This document shows positions 54,109 through 63,993 of a stretch of DNA of 64,000 bases, one piece after another. The first letter of the stretch is position 1, and every line of letters begins with the position of its first letter. The translations under genes and the position numbers were made by a program. The notes under the pieces are model-generated. The model worked only from the letters and a program-made list of their open reading frames with translations. It was not told the DNA's origin and did no database searches. The DNA is taken from assembly GCA_027488865.1 (NCBI GenBank), contig JAIYAU010000042.1:62001-126000 (forward strand). Reading direction: 5' to 3'. Source of the DNA: Cytophagaceae bacterium. GTDB lineage: Bacteria; Bacteroidota; Bacteroidia; Cytophagales; UBA9547.

Positions 54109-55370
54109 GGTTAGTATTTATTCAACTATTTCTAGGTTATTCATTAGTAATTAATTGTCAATCACTCACCATTAATGTGGTTGGTGATCTCATGTTAGGT
54201 AATGCATTAAAAGACAGCCTATTTTTAGATGACAACCTATCTCAAAAGTTGTTTTCTAACGTTAAAAAAGAACTTTTAAGTGGCGATTTTACTACTGGCA
54301 ATCTTGAAGGTATTTATCAAAACGGAGGTTTTCCAACCAAGCGCTGTATTGAACCCAAATTTTGCTACTCCTTTCGAACGCCTCCTTCATATTTAAAATC
54401 CTTGGTGGATGCGGGTTTTGATGCTGTAAGTCTAAGTAACAACCATATCTTAGACTTTGGTTATAAAGGAATTGACTCAACTAGATTTTATCTAAACAAA
54501 TACAAAATTGGTAAAACCGGTATATTGTCCGACACTTTTTATATAAAAAATTGTGCAGTTGGCAAGATTTGTCAAATAAGCTTGTCCTCATACCCTTTAA
54601 GTTTTAATTTTTCAGATAAAGGGTTAATCAAGAACTTAATTGCAATAGCTAAAAAGAGAGCTAATGTTGTTGTTTTGGTTTTTCATGGAGGATCAGAAGG
54701 ACCTAAATATCAACACATACCTAGAAGCATGGAAGTAAACTTAGGTGTAAATCATGGAGACTTGGTTGAATTGGCTAGATACTGTGTTGATTCTGGAGCC
54801 GATTTGGTAGTTGGTGCTGGTCCACACGTACTTAGAGGAATGGAACTTTATAAAAATCGCTTAATAGCGTATAGTTTAGGAAATTTTTGCACTCATGGAG
54901 GAATAAATATTTCTGGACAAGGTGGAATAGGTGGCATTTTAAAGGTTACCTTAAACACATCTGGAGAATTTGTTCATGGACAATTTATATCTACTCAACA
55001 GCAGCTAAAGGGTATTCCTGTCTTAGACGAGCAACACCAAGGGGCAAAGGTAATATCAGAACTTAGCAAATTTGATTTTCCGGAATCGCAATTAAAAATT
55101 GCTCCCAATGGCCAACTTACAAAAGCCAATGAGAATAATTTGCGTAACCCACAATCGGGTCGATATTATGTTATTTTTGGAAGTTTTAAAGGCCCAAATA
55201 ATGCCTTTACATTATATAGGAAATTAAAAGGTGAATTTGAAAAACTTGAAGTAATTCATGTAACGGATGATAAAGTGCTTTATTTTAAAGTTGCATTGTT
55301 GTTAAACAAGAAAGAAGATTATAAGATATATAAGGGAAAATTTAATGATTCTTGGATTCAGAAATTTTAG
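54105..55370 (+). CDS. CapA-family metallophosphatase-like protein with SPOR domain
   Basis: 421 residues from a TTG that overlaps the dapA stop (TTGA), with a signal peptide (RLVFIQLFLGYSLVINCQS). The main domain is CapA/PGA_cap: NVVGDLMLG, GNLEGIYQ, SLSNNHILDFGYKG, VVLVFHGGSEG and GAGPHVLRGMELY, with the expected Asp, Asn and His metal residues. The C-terminal ~75 residues look like a SPOR domain (GRYYVIFGSFKGPNNAFTLY), which binds denuded peptidoglycan. The combination places it at the cell wall; the enzyme's substrate is unknown. Confidence 0.85.
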   Translation: MRLVFIQLFLGYSLVINCQSLTINVVGDLMLGNALKDSLFLDDNLSQKLFSNVKKELLSGDFTTGNLEGIYQNGGFPTKRCIEPKFCYSFRTPPSYLKSLVDAGFDAVSLSNNHILDFGYKGIDSTRFYLNKYKIGKTGILSDTFYIKNCAVGKICQISLSSYPLSFNFSDKGLIKNLIAIAKKRANVVVLVFHGGSEGPKYQHIPRSMEVNLGVNHGDLVELARYCVDSGADLVVGAGPHVLRGMELYKNRLIAYSLGNFCTHGGINISGQGGIGGILKVTLNTSGEFVHGQFISTQQQLKGIPVLDEQHQGAKVISELSKFDFPESQLKIAPNGQLTKANENNLRNPQSGRYYVIFGSFKGPNNAFTLYRKLKGEFEKLEVIHVTDDKVLYFKVALLLNKKEDYKIYKGKFNDSWIQKF

Positions 55371-55462
55371 AAAATCAAAAGTACCGATAATACCATTTAT
55401 TTTTGGGTATAAGGCAGCAATACCGTAAGTTTGTAAATACTTTATTTTAGTTCAAATAAACT

Positions 55463-56371
55463 TTGACGCAAAAATCCACATATAAAAAGAAAAAAAAGCT
55501 AGGGAGTTATCCGTATGTGTCAGTCATTTTTAGCATTACTTTGGCAGTCTTTGTGGTTGGTTTATTTGGGGTAATGATTATTTTTTATAACTCTAAGTCT
55601 GAAGTAATTAAGAAAAAGATATCAATGCATGTGTATTTGGATAAAGAAATTGAGCAATCAGCCAAAACGCATCTTGTTGAATTTTTTAAACAACAACCCT
55701 ATGTTGCTCAGGAAAAGGGAGTAAAATTATTTGATTATATTCCTAAAGATCAGGCTGCGAAAAAATTTATTGATGAAACGGGAGAAGATTTTGTGGCCTT
55801 TTTGGGCGAAAATCCATTACGTGACGCGTACGTTGTTTATGTAGACCCAAAGTTTTCTGATGCGGCTAACATGAAAACCATTAAAACACATATTCAGGAT
55901 GTTTCGGGCGTTTACGAAGTTGTATATTTAGAAAATTTGGTTGAAAGTATCAACAGAAATATACAAAAGGTAAGCCTTGGGTTATTTATTGTATCAATCA
56001 TTCTTATATTTGTTTCTGTACTTCTTATAAATAATTCAATTAAACTTGCGTTATACTCTCAAAGGTTTATTATAAGAAGCATGCAGCTTGTAGGTGCTAC
56101 CAACAACTTCATAAGATGGCCTTTTTTAAAAAGGGCACTAGTGTATGGTTTTACAGCAGGTTGTATTGCATCAGCATTGATATTTACATTAATACAAACA
56201 GCAGACTATTATCTTGAAGGCTTTGACATTCAGCTTCATGTTTTTACCGAAAACAAACACATTTGGTTTTTGTGTGGTATAATGTTGTTGATTGGAAGCA
56301 TTATCGGGTTTTTCAGTACAATTGTTGCAGTTAATAAATACCTGCACATGAAATTAGAAGATTTATATTAA
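55463..56371 (+). CDS. ftsX: cell division permease FtsX
   Basis: 302 residues, four membrane helices in the FtsX layout: helix 1 (VSVIFSITLAVFVVGLFG), an extracytoplasmic ECD of about 120 residues (DKEIEQSAKTHLVEFFKQQ, FLGENPLRDAYVVYVDP), then three helices with QLVGATNNFIRWPFLKRALVYG. FtsX with FtsE forms an ABC transporter-like switch that controls peptidoglycan hydrolases at the septum. ftsE is not adjacent. TTG start. First of the ftsX-DUF3098-uppP-truB cluster. Confidence 0.92.
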   Translation: MTQKSTYKKKKKLGSYPYVSVIFSITLAVFVVGLFGVMIIFYNSKSEVIKKKISMHVYLDKEIEQSAKTHLVEFFKQQPYVAQEKGVKLFDYIPKDQAAKKFIDETGEDFVAFLGENPLRDAYVVYVDPKFSDAANMKTIKTHIQDVSGVYEVVYLENLVESINRNIQKVSLGLFIVSIILIFVSVLLINNSIKLALYSQRFIIRSMQLVGATNNFIRWPFLKRALVYGFTAGCIASALIFTLIQTADYYLEGFDIQLHVFTENKHIWFLCGIMLLIGSIIGFFSTIVAVNKYLHMKLEDLY

Positions 56372-56381
56372 CTTAAATAGT

Positions 56382-56618
56382 ATGGCCGCAAATAAGATAA
56401 AAAACAGTGCTGAACAAGAATCAACAAATCAACTTGTATTTGGCAAAAAAAATTACACAATTATGTTGGCAGGCATAGGTGTAGTGATATTGGGATTGAT
56501 AATTATGTCACTCGATAAGGAAGAATATGGATTTGGGTTTTTAGGATTAACATTAGGTCCAATTGTACTCATGGCAGGACTTATTATTGAATTTTTCGCA
56601 ATTTTTGCTAAAAAGTAA
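56382..56618 (+). CDS. DUF3098 membrane protein
   Basis: 78 residues with two membrane helices (YTIMLAGIGVVILGLIIMSL and LGLTLGPIVLMAGLIIEFFA) and the LVFGKKNY start typical of DUF3098. Homologs sit between ftsX and uppP in many Bacteroidota, as here (10 bases after ftsX and 35 before uppP). Function unknown, but the linkage points to envelope or division. Confidence 0.85.
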   Translation: MAANKIKNSAEQESTNQLVFGKKNYTIMLAGIGVVILGLIIMSLDKEEYGFGFLGLTLGPIVLMAGLIIEFFAIFAKK

Positions 56619-56653
56619 TAGTTTTTAATTAATTTCTATATTTTTTTATTGAC

Positions 56654-57448
56654 ATGAATATAATTCAGGCCGTAATACTTGCTATTGTAGAAGGCTTAAC
56701 GGAATACCTCCCTGTTTCGTCTACTGGACATATGATTATAACATCATCCTTGATGGGGATTGCTAGTGATGATTTTACCAAGATGTTTACAATAGCAATA
56801 CAATTTGGAGCCATAATTTCTGTGGTAGTTTTGTACTACAAGAAATTTTTACAAATCAAAGATTGGCAGTTCTACGCAAGGCTAATAATTGCTTTTGTAC
56901 CAGCTGCCATTATTGGGAAGCTTTTTAATGATCAAATTGATCTACTCCTTGAAAGTGTTTGGACGGTGGCAATCACACTTCTTGTAGGCGGGGTAATACT
57001 AATATTTGTAGACCAATGGTTTAATAACAAAGAAGAAGTAGCTTTAAATTACAAAAAATCATTTGTAATCGGCTTATTCCAATGTATTGCAATGATACCT
57101 GGAGTATCACGTTCTGCAGCCACTATTATTGGTGGAATGACGCAAAAATTAACAAGAAAAGATGCAGCTGAATTTTCGTTTTTTTTAGCAGTTCCAACGA
57201 TGTTCGCAGCTACTGGCTATAAAATGCTTAAATATTTTTCTGAAAGTGAAAATGGTTTTAGTAGTACTCAATTACAAATACTTGTATTTGGCAACATTGT
57301 TGCTTTTGTCGTGGCATTATTGGCAATTAAATTTTTTATAGCATTTTTAACCAAGTATGGTTTTAAGGTTTTTGGATATTACAGAATAGCCTTAGGCCTA
57401 GTTCTAATACTATTGTTGGCCTTTGGTGTTAAATTAGAAATCGGCTAG
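56654..57448 (+). CDS. uppP: undecaprenyl-diphosphate phosphatase
   Basis: 264 residues, about eight membrane helices. BacA/UppP motifs: [17 protein letters not shown] (Glu and Ser-Thr-Gly-His active site) and [14 protein letters not shown] (second, with the essential Arg). It recycles undecaprenyl pyrophosphate to the monophosphate carrier for peptidoglycan and other glycans. Lies between DUF3098 and truB on the same strand. Confidence 0.96.
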   Translation: MNIIQAVILAIVEGLTEYLPVSSTGHMIITSSLMGIASDDFTKMFTIAIQFGAIISVVVLYYKKFLQIKDWQFYARLIIAFVPAAIIGKLFNDQIDLLLESVWTVAITLLVGGVILIFVDQWFNNKEEVALNYKKSFVIGLFQCIAMIPGVSRSAATIIGGMTQKLTRKDAAEFSFFLAVPTMFAATGYKMLKYFSESENGFSSTQLQILVFGNIVAFVVALLAIKFFIAFLTKYGFKVFGYYRIALGLVLILLLAFGVKLEIG

Positions 57449-57472
57449 CTACATTAATAATAACTTATTCTA

Positions 57473-58153
57473 ATGCTCGATTTTGAAGCAGGACAGATTA
57501 TTTTAATTGATAAACCAATAGGCTGGACCTCTTTTGACGTGGTTAAAAAGATACGTAACAGTCTGAAAATTAAAAAAATTGGTCATGCTGGCACTTTAGA
57601 TCCTTTAGCAACTGGTCTTTTGGTGATTTGTACGGGTAAGCTTACAAAACAAATAGACCTTATTCAAGCAGGTGAAAAGGAATATCACTGCGGGCTGGAA
57701 TTAGGAAAATCTACCCCATCCTTGGACCTAGAAACAGAATTTGATAAAGAATGTCCTATTGATCATATTCATAAGGAGTCTGTTTATAGCATTTTACCAC
57801 AATTTTTGGGCACAATCAGCCAAATACCACCAGCCTTTAGCGCAGTACTTGTAGATGGGGTTCGAGCTTACACTCTTGCAAGAAAAGGCGAAGAAGTAAA
57901 AATTAAAGAAAGACAAGTATTTATTAAACAATTAATTCTATCTGAAATTTCGCTCCCTTTTTTAAATTGTGAAATTGTTTGTTCTAAAGGCACTTATATT
58001 CGTAGTTTGGTGCGAGATTTTGGAGAAGCACTTCAAAGTTGTGCTTATATGACGTCATTAAGAAGAACTAGAATAGGTCAATATCGCATAGAAAAGGCGT
58101 TTACACCTCAAGATTATATTGAATATGTAAAAAACATAGGTTACAAGGTATAA
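57473..58153 (+). CDS. truB: tRNA pseudouridine(55) synthase TruB
   Basis: 226 residues. Catalytic Asp in GHAGTLDPLATGLLV near residue 41, then DKPIGWTSFDVVKKI at the start and GTYIRSLVRDFGEAL later. It makes pseudouridine 55 in the T arm of tRNAs. The protein lacks the long C-terminal PUA domain of E. coli TruB, as usual for short bacterial forms. Fourth gene of the ftsX cluster, 24 bases after uppP. Confidence 0.95.
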   Translation: MLDFEAGQIILIDKPIGWTSFDVVKKIRNSLKIKKIGHAGTLDPLATGLLVICTGKLTKQIDLIQAGEKEYHCGLELGKSTPSLDLETEFDKECPIDHIHKESVYSILPQFLGTISQIPPAFSAVLVDGVRAYTLARKGEEVKIKERQVFIKQLILSEISLPFLNCEIVCSKGTYIRSLVRDFGEALQSCAYMTSLRRTRIGQYRIEKAFTPQDYIEYVKNIGYKV

Positions 58154-58344
58154 CAATTACTTTTAACAAAGCCCAAATCCAGCCTCAGTTCTGAAGAATT
58201 ACTAGCAGTAAACCATTTACAAAAGAACATAATTTCAAATGGTTTGTTATTTATGATGAGTATTTAGAGTAAAGCCTTTGTGTTATATTTTATTGCTTTT
58301 TTTGTCATTTATAATTTACATTTCATCGTTTTTATTCTTAAAGT

Positions 58345-59472
58345 ATGCCCAATTCAAACAAATACGAAATTGCAATTATTGGGGGTGGATTGGCTGGTCT
58401 TGCAAGTGCAATTCAACTTGCTAAATACGGATATAGTATAATTTTATTTGAAAAAAATACATATCCATTTCATAAAGTATGTGGTGAATATATTTCTAAC
58501 GAATCTTATGATTTCATACAGGGTTTGGGAATCCCACTTAGCAATATGAACCTTCCACAAATTAATAAATTAAGGGTAACATCACAAAGTGGAGTTGAGT
58601 TGATAAAATCGCTAAAAATGGGTGGTTTTGGAATTAGTAGATACTTGTTAGATGATTTACTTTACAAAAATACAAAAGCCCTTGGGGTAACAGTTTTAGA
58701 AAATTGCCAAGTAGATAACGTTATATTTAATAATGATTTACATGAATTAACTCTTTCAACATCTGAAAAATTTTATTCAAAAGTTGTAATCGGTTCATTT
58801 GGTAAAAGATCAAATTTGGATTACAACTTAAAACGACCTTCCGCATCCAAACGATCAAACTTTATTGCAGTTAAATATCATCTGAGCAGGTCCTTCGACA
58901 AGGATCTGATTGAACTACATAATTTTGAAGATGGGTATTGTGGAATATCTAGTATTGAAAATGAAAAGTTATGCCTATGTTATCTTACCACTAACCATGC
59001 TTTAAAGAAACATGGCACAATTAAACGAATGGAAGAAGAGATCTTGATGAAAAACGGTAATTTAAAAGAGTATCTTTGTAATAGTCGTTTTTTATTTGAT
59101 AAGCCCATTTCCATTTCTCAAATCAACTTTTCCAGAAAACATGCTGTTGAACAACACATTCTTATGGTGGGCGATACCGCTGGCTTAATTTCTCCTCTTT
59201 GTGGCAACGGCATGAGCATGGCATTATATGGTGCCCAAGTTGTATCTTTAAAAATTCACCAATACTTGAGCAATGTTATTACCAGAAATCAGTTGGAGAA
59301 CGAGTATGCACAATTTTGGGGTGCTTCATTTAAGACTAGGATAACAATAGGAAAATTTTTGCAATCCATTTTAGGAAATCCTCAATTAACGGATATTACA
59401 ATTAAAGCCTTAAAAATGAATCCGAAATTCACAAATTATTTAATTTCGCTCACCCATGGAAATAAATTTTAG
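58345..59472 (+). CDS. geranylgeranyl-reductase-like FAD oxidoreductase
   Basis: 375 residues. FAD loop IIGGGLAGLASAIQLAKYGY at residue 11, YPFHKVCGEYISNES (the Cys-Gly-Glu region of the GGR family), and the second FAD motif HILMVGDTAGLISPLCGNGMS. Related proteins reduce isoprenoid or polyketide substrates, or occur with type III polyketide synthase genes; no such partner is here. Function therefore uncertain. It is separated from truB by 191 bases without visible features and from sucA by 160. Confidence 0.82.
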   Translation: MPNSNKYEIAIIGGGLAGLASAIQLAKYGYSIILFEKNTYPFHKVCGEYISNESYDFIQGLGIPLSNMNLPQINKLRVTSQSGVELIKSLKMGGFGISRYLLDDLLYKNTKALGVTVLENCQVDNVIFNNDLHELTLSTSEKFYSKVVIGSFGKRSNLDYNLKRPSASKRSNFIAVKYHLSRSFDKDLIELHNFEDGYCGISSIENEKLCLCYLTTNHALKKHGTIKRMEEEILMKNGNLKEYLCNSRFLFDKPISISQINFSRKHAVEQHILMVGDTAGLISPLCGNGMSMALYGAQVVSLKIHQYLSNVITRNQLENEYAQFWGASFKTRITIGKFLQSILGNPQLTDITIKALKMNPKFTNYLISLTHGNKF

Positions 59473-59599
59473 TTATAATTTTTTATAAACTCACTAAATA
59501 TCCTTTTACAACTGTAACTTAAAAAATGCAATAATTAACTTAATAAAATCATATATTTGTTTATACGAATATAAGGTTACATATTTATAATCAATTTTG

Positions 59600-59607
59600 T
59601 AGCTTTG
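59600..59607 (+). promoter_or_regulatory. candidate -7 promoter box for sucA
   Basis: TAGCTTTG fits TAnnTTTG and ends 25 bases before the sucA ATG. It lies in the 15-mer AATTTTGTAGCTTTG also found before typA. A second match (TATATTTG, 59552-59559) could be an additional promoter. Confidence 0.45.
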
Positions 59608-59632
59608 TGTCAAATACTATACAGCACATCAA

Positions 59633-62368
59633 ATGGATAAATTTTCATACATTGCCAATGCGGACGTAGAAGCTATTGACAATCTTTATAAAGCCTATCA
59701 AGAAAATCCTTCATCAGTTGATATTACTTGGCAAAAATTTTTTGAAGGATTTGACTTTTCCTTAGCAAAATATGGAGAATCAAGCGGTTTTACAAAATCT
59801 AGTAATCAAGTAGTAACAGCAGTTTCTGAAAAAGAAATTCAAGTTCGTAATATGATTTACGAATATCGCAGACGTGCACACTTAAAATCGAAAACAAACC
59901 CTGTACGCGAGCGCAAAGACCGAAAACCTCGACTAGAGTTGCATAACTTTGGGCTTTCAGAAGCAGATTTGGATACGGTTTTTGTTGCAGGTAAGGAAAT
60001 AGGCCTGGTAAATGCTACCCTTAGCCAAATATTAGAAAGACTTAATAAAATTTATGTTCGTGCTATAGGCTACGAATTTATGTATGTGCGTCGCCAAGAA
60101 CAATTAGATTGGCTAAGGGATAAAATTGAAGCAGAAGGAATTCAACTTCAATTGTCCAGCGATGAAAAGAAAAGAATTTTAAATAAACTCAACGAGGCAG
60201 TAGTTTTTGAAAACTTTTTACATACCAAGTATGTGGGTCAAAAACGATTTTCTCTTGAAGGTGGGGAAAACACTATCCCTGCATTAGACATGATGGTAAA
60301 CGTAGCATCAGCGCTAGGAGTAGAAGAGGTGGTTATTGGTATGGCTCACCGCGGTCGTCTTAATGTGCTTTGCAATATCATGGGCAAAACTTATGAACAA
60401 ATATTTAATGAGTTTGAAGGTGGTTCTATGCCAGACATGACCATGGGTGATGGTGACGTGAAGTACCATATGGGCTACGCCAGTGAAATTACCACTACTG
60501 CCAATAAATTGGTTAACCTAAAACTTGCTCCTAATCCTTCTCACCTTGAGGCGGTAGATCCCGTAGTGCTAGGCTACACAAGATCACAGATAGATGATGA
60601 GTGGGGCGGGGATATGATGAAGGTATTGCCCATCTTAATACATGGTGATGCAGCACTTGCCGGGCAAGGAATTGTGTATGAAATTGCACAAATGGCTAAA
60701 CTTAAAGGATATACCACAGGTGGTTGTATACATTTCGTAATTAACAACCAAGTGGGTTTTACAACAGATTTTGAAGATGCAAGGTCATCAATATATTGTA
60801 CTGACGTAGCCAAGGTAATAGATGCTCCTGTTTTGCACGTAAACGGCGATGATGCTGAGGCTGTGGCCTTCTCTTGTAAAGTAGCCATTGAGTATCGACA
60901 AAAATTTGGCGGTGATTTCTTTATAGACATGGTTTGTTACCGTCGTCATGGTCATAATGAGGCTGACGAACCTAAATTTACCCAACCAGTTTTGTACAAT
61001 ATCATTGCTAAACATCCTAATCCAAGAGAGGTTTATAACAAACAACTAATCGAAAGAGGCGATGTGGATGCACAAATGGCACAAAAAATGGATAAAGAAT
61101 TCCGTGATTTGCTCCAAGATAGATTAAACCAAGTAAAACAAAATCCGCTTCCATATAAACCTCAAAAAATGGAGCAAGAGTGGGACTTTTTAAGAAGGTC
61201 TACACCTGAAGATTTTGACAAGAGTCCTGTAACAGCCATTTCACAAGAGGTAATTGATTTAGTAGGCAAAGCACTTGTATCTACTCCAGCAGGTTTTAAA
61301 CCCTTAAAGCAAATCGAGAATTTAATTAAGGATCGTCAAAAAATGTTTTTTGATGAGAAAAAACTTAACTGGGCTTCAGCAGAATTATTAGCCTACGGTT
61401 CGATATTGCTCGAAGGAAAGTTTGTAAGAATGTCTGGTCAAGATGTTGAGCGTGGTACTTTCTCTCATAGACATGCAATAATCAGAGATGCTGAAACAAA
61501 CCAACCTTATTGTAACCTCGATTTTATTAAAGAAGGTCAGCAGAAATTTAGAATATACAACTCATTTCTTTCAGAATACGGTGTTTTAGGATTTGAGTTT
61601 GGTTATGCCATGGCCAATCCTAATGCCTTGGTGATTTGGGAAGCACAATTTGGGGATTTTGCCAATGGTGCACAAACGATGATAGATCAATTTATAGCAG
61701 CAGCAGAAAGTAAGTGGCAACGAATGAATGCAATTACTATGTTGTTGCCTCATGGTTATGAAGGTCAAGGGCCAGAACATTCAAATGCTAGACCTGAAAG
61801 ATTCTTGCAATTAGCGGCTGAATATAATATGGTTGTAGCAAACATCACCCAACCTTCTAATTTCTTTCATCTTCTAAGAAGACAGTTGGCTTGGCAATTC
61901 AGAAAGCCATGTGTGGTAATGTCTCCAAAGTCTCTTTTGAGAAACCCATTAGTTTCTTCACCAATCGAAGAATTTACTCAAGGTGGCTTTAAAGAAATTA
62001 TTGATGACTCTAATGCTAATCCAAAAGATATAAAAAAGGTGCTAGTGTGTTCAGGTAAGGTTTATTTTGATTTGTTTGCCGAACAACAAAAGGCTTCACG
62101 CAAGGATGTGGCTATTGTCAGAATAGAACAATTAGCTCCTTTCCCAGAGAAACAAATGGATGAAATAGTGGCTAAATATTCTAAAGCTCGTTTTGTATGG
62201 GTACAAGAAGAACCTGAAAATATGGGTGCTTGGACTTATTTACTAAGGGTTTATCGTAAGCTTGCCTTTGACTTGGTTTCGCGTAAGCCAAGTGCATCCA
62301 CTGCGGTAGGTTATCTTAAAGTACATGATTTAGAACAAAAGGAATTAGTTAAAAATGCTTTCGAATAG
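59633..62368 (+). CDS. sucA: 2-oxoglutarate dehydrogenase E1 component
   Basis: 911 residues. Start region YIANADVEAIDNLYKAYQENP is the E2-binding segment of SucA. ThDP site: GMAHRGRLNVLCNIMGK, HGDAALAGQG, CYRRHGHNEADEP; C-terminal transketolase-like domain with LPHGYEGQGPEHSNARPER. It decarboxylates 2-oxoglutarate in the TCA cycle and passes the succinyl group to SucB, encoded 105 bases downstream. The oxidation product of LhgO (51 kb) enters here. Confidence 0.97.
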   Translation: MDKFSYIANADVEAIDNLYKAYQENPSSVDITWQKFFEGFDFSLAKYGESSGFTKSSNQVVTAVSEKEIQVRNMIYEYRRRAHLKSKTNPVRERKDRKPRLELHNFGLSEADLDTVFVAGKEIGLVNATLSQILERLNKIYVRAIGYEFMYVRRQEQLDWLRDKIEAEGIQLQLSSDEKKRILNKLNEAVVFENFLHTKYVGQKRFSLEGGENTIPALDMMVNVASALGVEEVVIGMAHRGRLNVLCNIMGKTYEQIFNEFEGGSMPDMTMGDGDVKYHMGYASEITTTANKLVNLKLAPNPSHLEAVDPVVLGYTRSQIDDEWGGDMMKVLPILIHGDAALAGQGIVYEIAQMAKLKGYTTGGCIHFVINNQVGFTTDFEDARSSIYCTDVAKVIDAPVLHVNGDDAEAVAFSCKVAIEYRQKFGGDFFIDMVCYRRHGHNEADEPKFTQPVLYNIIAKHPNPREVYNKQLIERGDVDAQMAQKMDKEFRDLLQDRLNQVKQNPLPYKPQKMEQEWDFLRRSTPEDFDKSPVTAISQEVIDLVGKALVSTPAGFKPLKQIENLIKDRQKMFFDEKKLNWASAELLAYGSILLEGKFVRMSGQDVERGTFSHRHAIIRDAETNQPYCNLDFIKEGQQKFRIYNSFLSEYGVLGFEFGYAMANPNALVIWEAQFGDFANGAQTMIDQFIAAAESKWQRMNAITMLLPHGYEGQGPEHSNARPERFLQLAAEYNMVVANITQPSNFFHLLRRQLAWQFRKPCVVMSPKSLLRNPLVSSPIEEFTQGGFKEIIDDSNANPKDIKKVLVCSGKVYFDLFAEQQKASRKDVAIVRIEQLAPFPEKQMDEIVAKYSKARFVWVQEEPENMGAWTYLLRVYRKLAFDLVSRKPSASTAVGYLKVHDLEQKELVKNAFE

Positions 62369-62472
62369 GTGGCAGGCCAACTAAATGATTTTTTACAAAA
62401 AGATGTAGGTACATTTGAGATAGATACTAAACAAATTTGGAGATTATATTAAATATAAATGGAAATTAAAAA

Positions 62473-63993
62473 ATGAGTCTGGAAGTAAAAGTGCCCGCAG
62501 TAGGAGAATCAATTACGGAGGTTACCATCTCTAAATGGAGTAAAAAAGATGGAGACCATGTAAATGCCAATGATTTGCTTTGTGAACTTGAGTCTGATAA
62601 AGCAACATTTGAGTTAAATGCTGAAGCTCCTGGAATTTTAAGGTTATTGGTAAATGAAGGCGAAACAGTTGCCATAGGAACACTAATTTGTAGAATAGAT
62701 ACTAACGGTGCTGTTAATGCACCTAAACTTGAACCAAAATTGGAAACAACAACAGAAGTAAAAAACGAAGCAAAAGCTACAGGCCAAATCTTAGAAATGA
62801 AGGTACCTGCAGTAGGAGAATCAATTACCGAGGTCACCATTTCTACCTGGAATAAAAAAGAAGGTGATATGGTCATGTTAAATGATGTTCTTTGCGAGAT
62901 AGAATCAGATAAAGCTACCTTTGAGCTTACAGCTGAGGCTTCTGGTATATTGCATATAATCGCAAAGCAAGGGGACACTTTGCCAATTGGAGCTCCTATT
63001 TGTAAGATAGAGGTTATTGAAGGTGCTGTTGCACAGGTTGTTAATCATGAGCCTCAAATAAAACAAGAAACAGTAGTTAATTCTGACAAAACAAATTATG
63101 CTACAGGGCATACCTCCCCAGCAGCTGAAAAAATCTTAAAGGAGAAAGGAATTGAAGCCATTTCTGTACAAGGCACAGGAAAAGATGGTCGTATTACCAA
63201 AGATGATGCTCAGAATGCTCAAAAGACAGCTCCTAAGGTAGAAACTCCAGTTATTAAACAGGATATTTCGCAAAATCAAACCATAGCTACAGGCAGAAAC
63301 TCTCGTAGAGAGAAAATGAGCAGCCTACGTAAAACTGTAGCGAGAAGGTTGGTAGCCGTGAAGAATGAAACAGCCATGTTAACTACATTTAATGAAGTAA
63401 ACATGAAGCCTATAATGGATTTACGTGCTAAATATAAAGACAGTTTTAAAGAAAAGCATGGTGTTGGACTAGGCTTTATGTCTTTCTTTACCAAAGCCGT
63501 TACTGTGGCCTTGAAAGAGTTTCCAGCAGTTAACGCATATATAGACGGTGAAGAAATAGTATTTAATGATTATTGTGATATTTCAATTGCTGTATCTGCA
63601 CCAAAAGGCTTGGTTGTACCAGTAATAAGAAATGCCGAGAAAATGTCTTTTAATGAAATCGAGGCAGAAGTGGTGAGATTGGCTACTCGTGCTCGTGACA
63701 ATAAATTGGGAATTGACGAAATGCAAGGAGGAACCTTTACCATTACAAATGGTGGTATTTTTGGTTCAATGCTTTCTACGCCAATAATTAACGCTCCGCA
63801 ATCGGCTATTTTAGGAATGCATAATATTGTAGAACGACCAGTAGCAGAAGCAGGACAAGTCGTTATTAGACCTATTATGTACGTAGCACTTTCTTATGAT
63901 CATCGTATCATTGATGGCAGAGAGTCTGTAGGATTCTTAGTAAGGGTTAAACAATTATTGGAAGATCCAGCAAGATTAATGTTGGGAGTATAA
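62473..63993 (+). CDS. sucB: dihydrolipoyl succinyltransferase with two lipoyl domains
   Basis: 506 residues. Two lipoyl domains (residues ~2-77 and ~106-181) have the attachment Lys in [10 protein letters not shown] and [10 protein letters not shown]. The peripheral subunit-binding domain is near residue 215 ([16 protein letters not shown]), and the catalytic domain has [17 protein letters not shown] near the end. It transfers succinyl groups to CoA. Typical SucB has one lipoyl domain; here they are nearly identical at DNA level near their starts, so one was probably copied. It follows sucA on the same strand. The stop is seven bases from the window end; lpd is not seen. Confidence 0.95.
   Translation: MSLEVKVPAVGESITEVTISKWSKKDGDHVNANDLLCELESDKATFELNAEAPGILRLLVNEGETVAIGTLICRIDTNGAVNAPKLEPKLETTTEVKNEAKATGQILEMKVPAVGESITEVTISTWNKKEGDMVMLNDVLCEIESDKATFELTAEASGILHIIAKQGDTLPIGAPICKIEVIEGAVAQVVNHEPQIKQETVVNSDKTNYATGHTSPAAEKILKEKGIEAISVQGTGKDGRITKDDAQNAQKTAPKVETPVIKQDISQNQTIATGRNSRREKMSSLRKTVARRLVAVKNETAMLTTFNEVNMKPIMDLRAKYKDSFKEKHGVGLGFMSFFTKAVTVALKEFPAVNAYIDGEEIVFNDYCDISIAVSAPKGLVVPVIRNAEKMSFNEIEAEVVRLATRARDNKLGIDEMQGGTFTITNGGIFGSMLSTPIINAPQSAILGMHNIVERPVAEAGQVVIRPIMYVALSYDHRIIDGRESVGFLVRVKQLLEDPARLMLGV
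62491..62843 (+). repeat. direct repeat encoding the two lipoyl domains of SucB
   Basis: Two copies begin at 62491 and 62803, spaced 312 bases (104 codons). The first ~42 bases differ at about five positions, all synonymous (both encode [14 protein letters not shown]); similarity decays further in. Confidence 0.8.
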
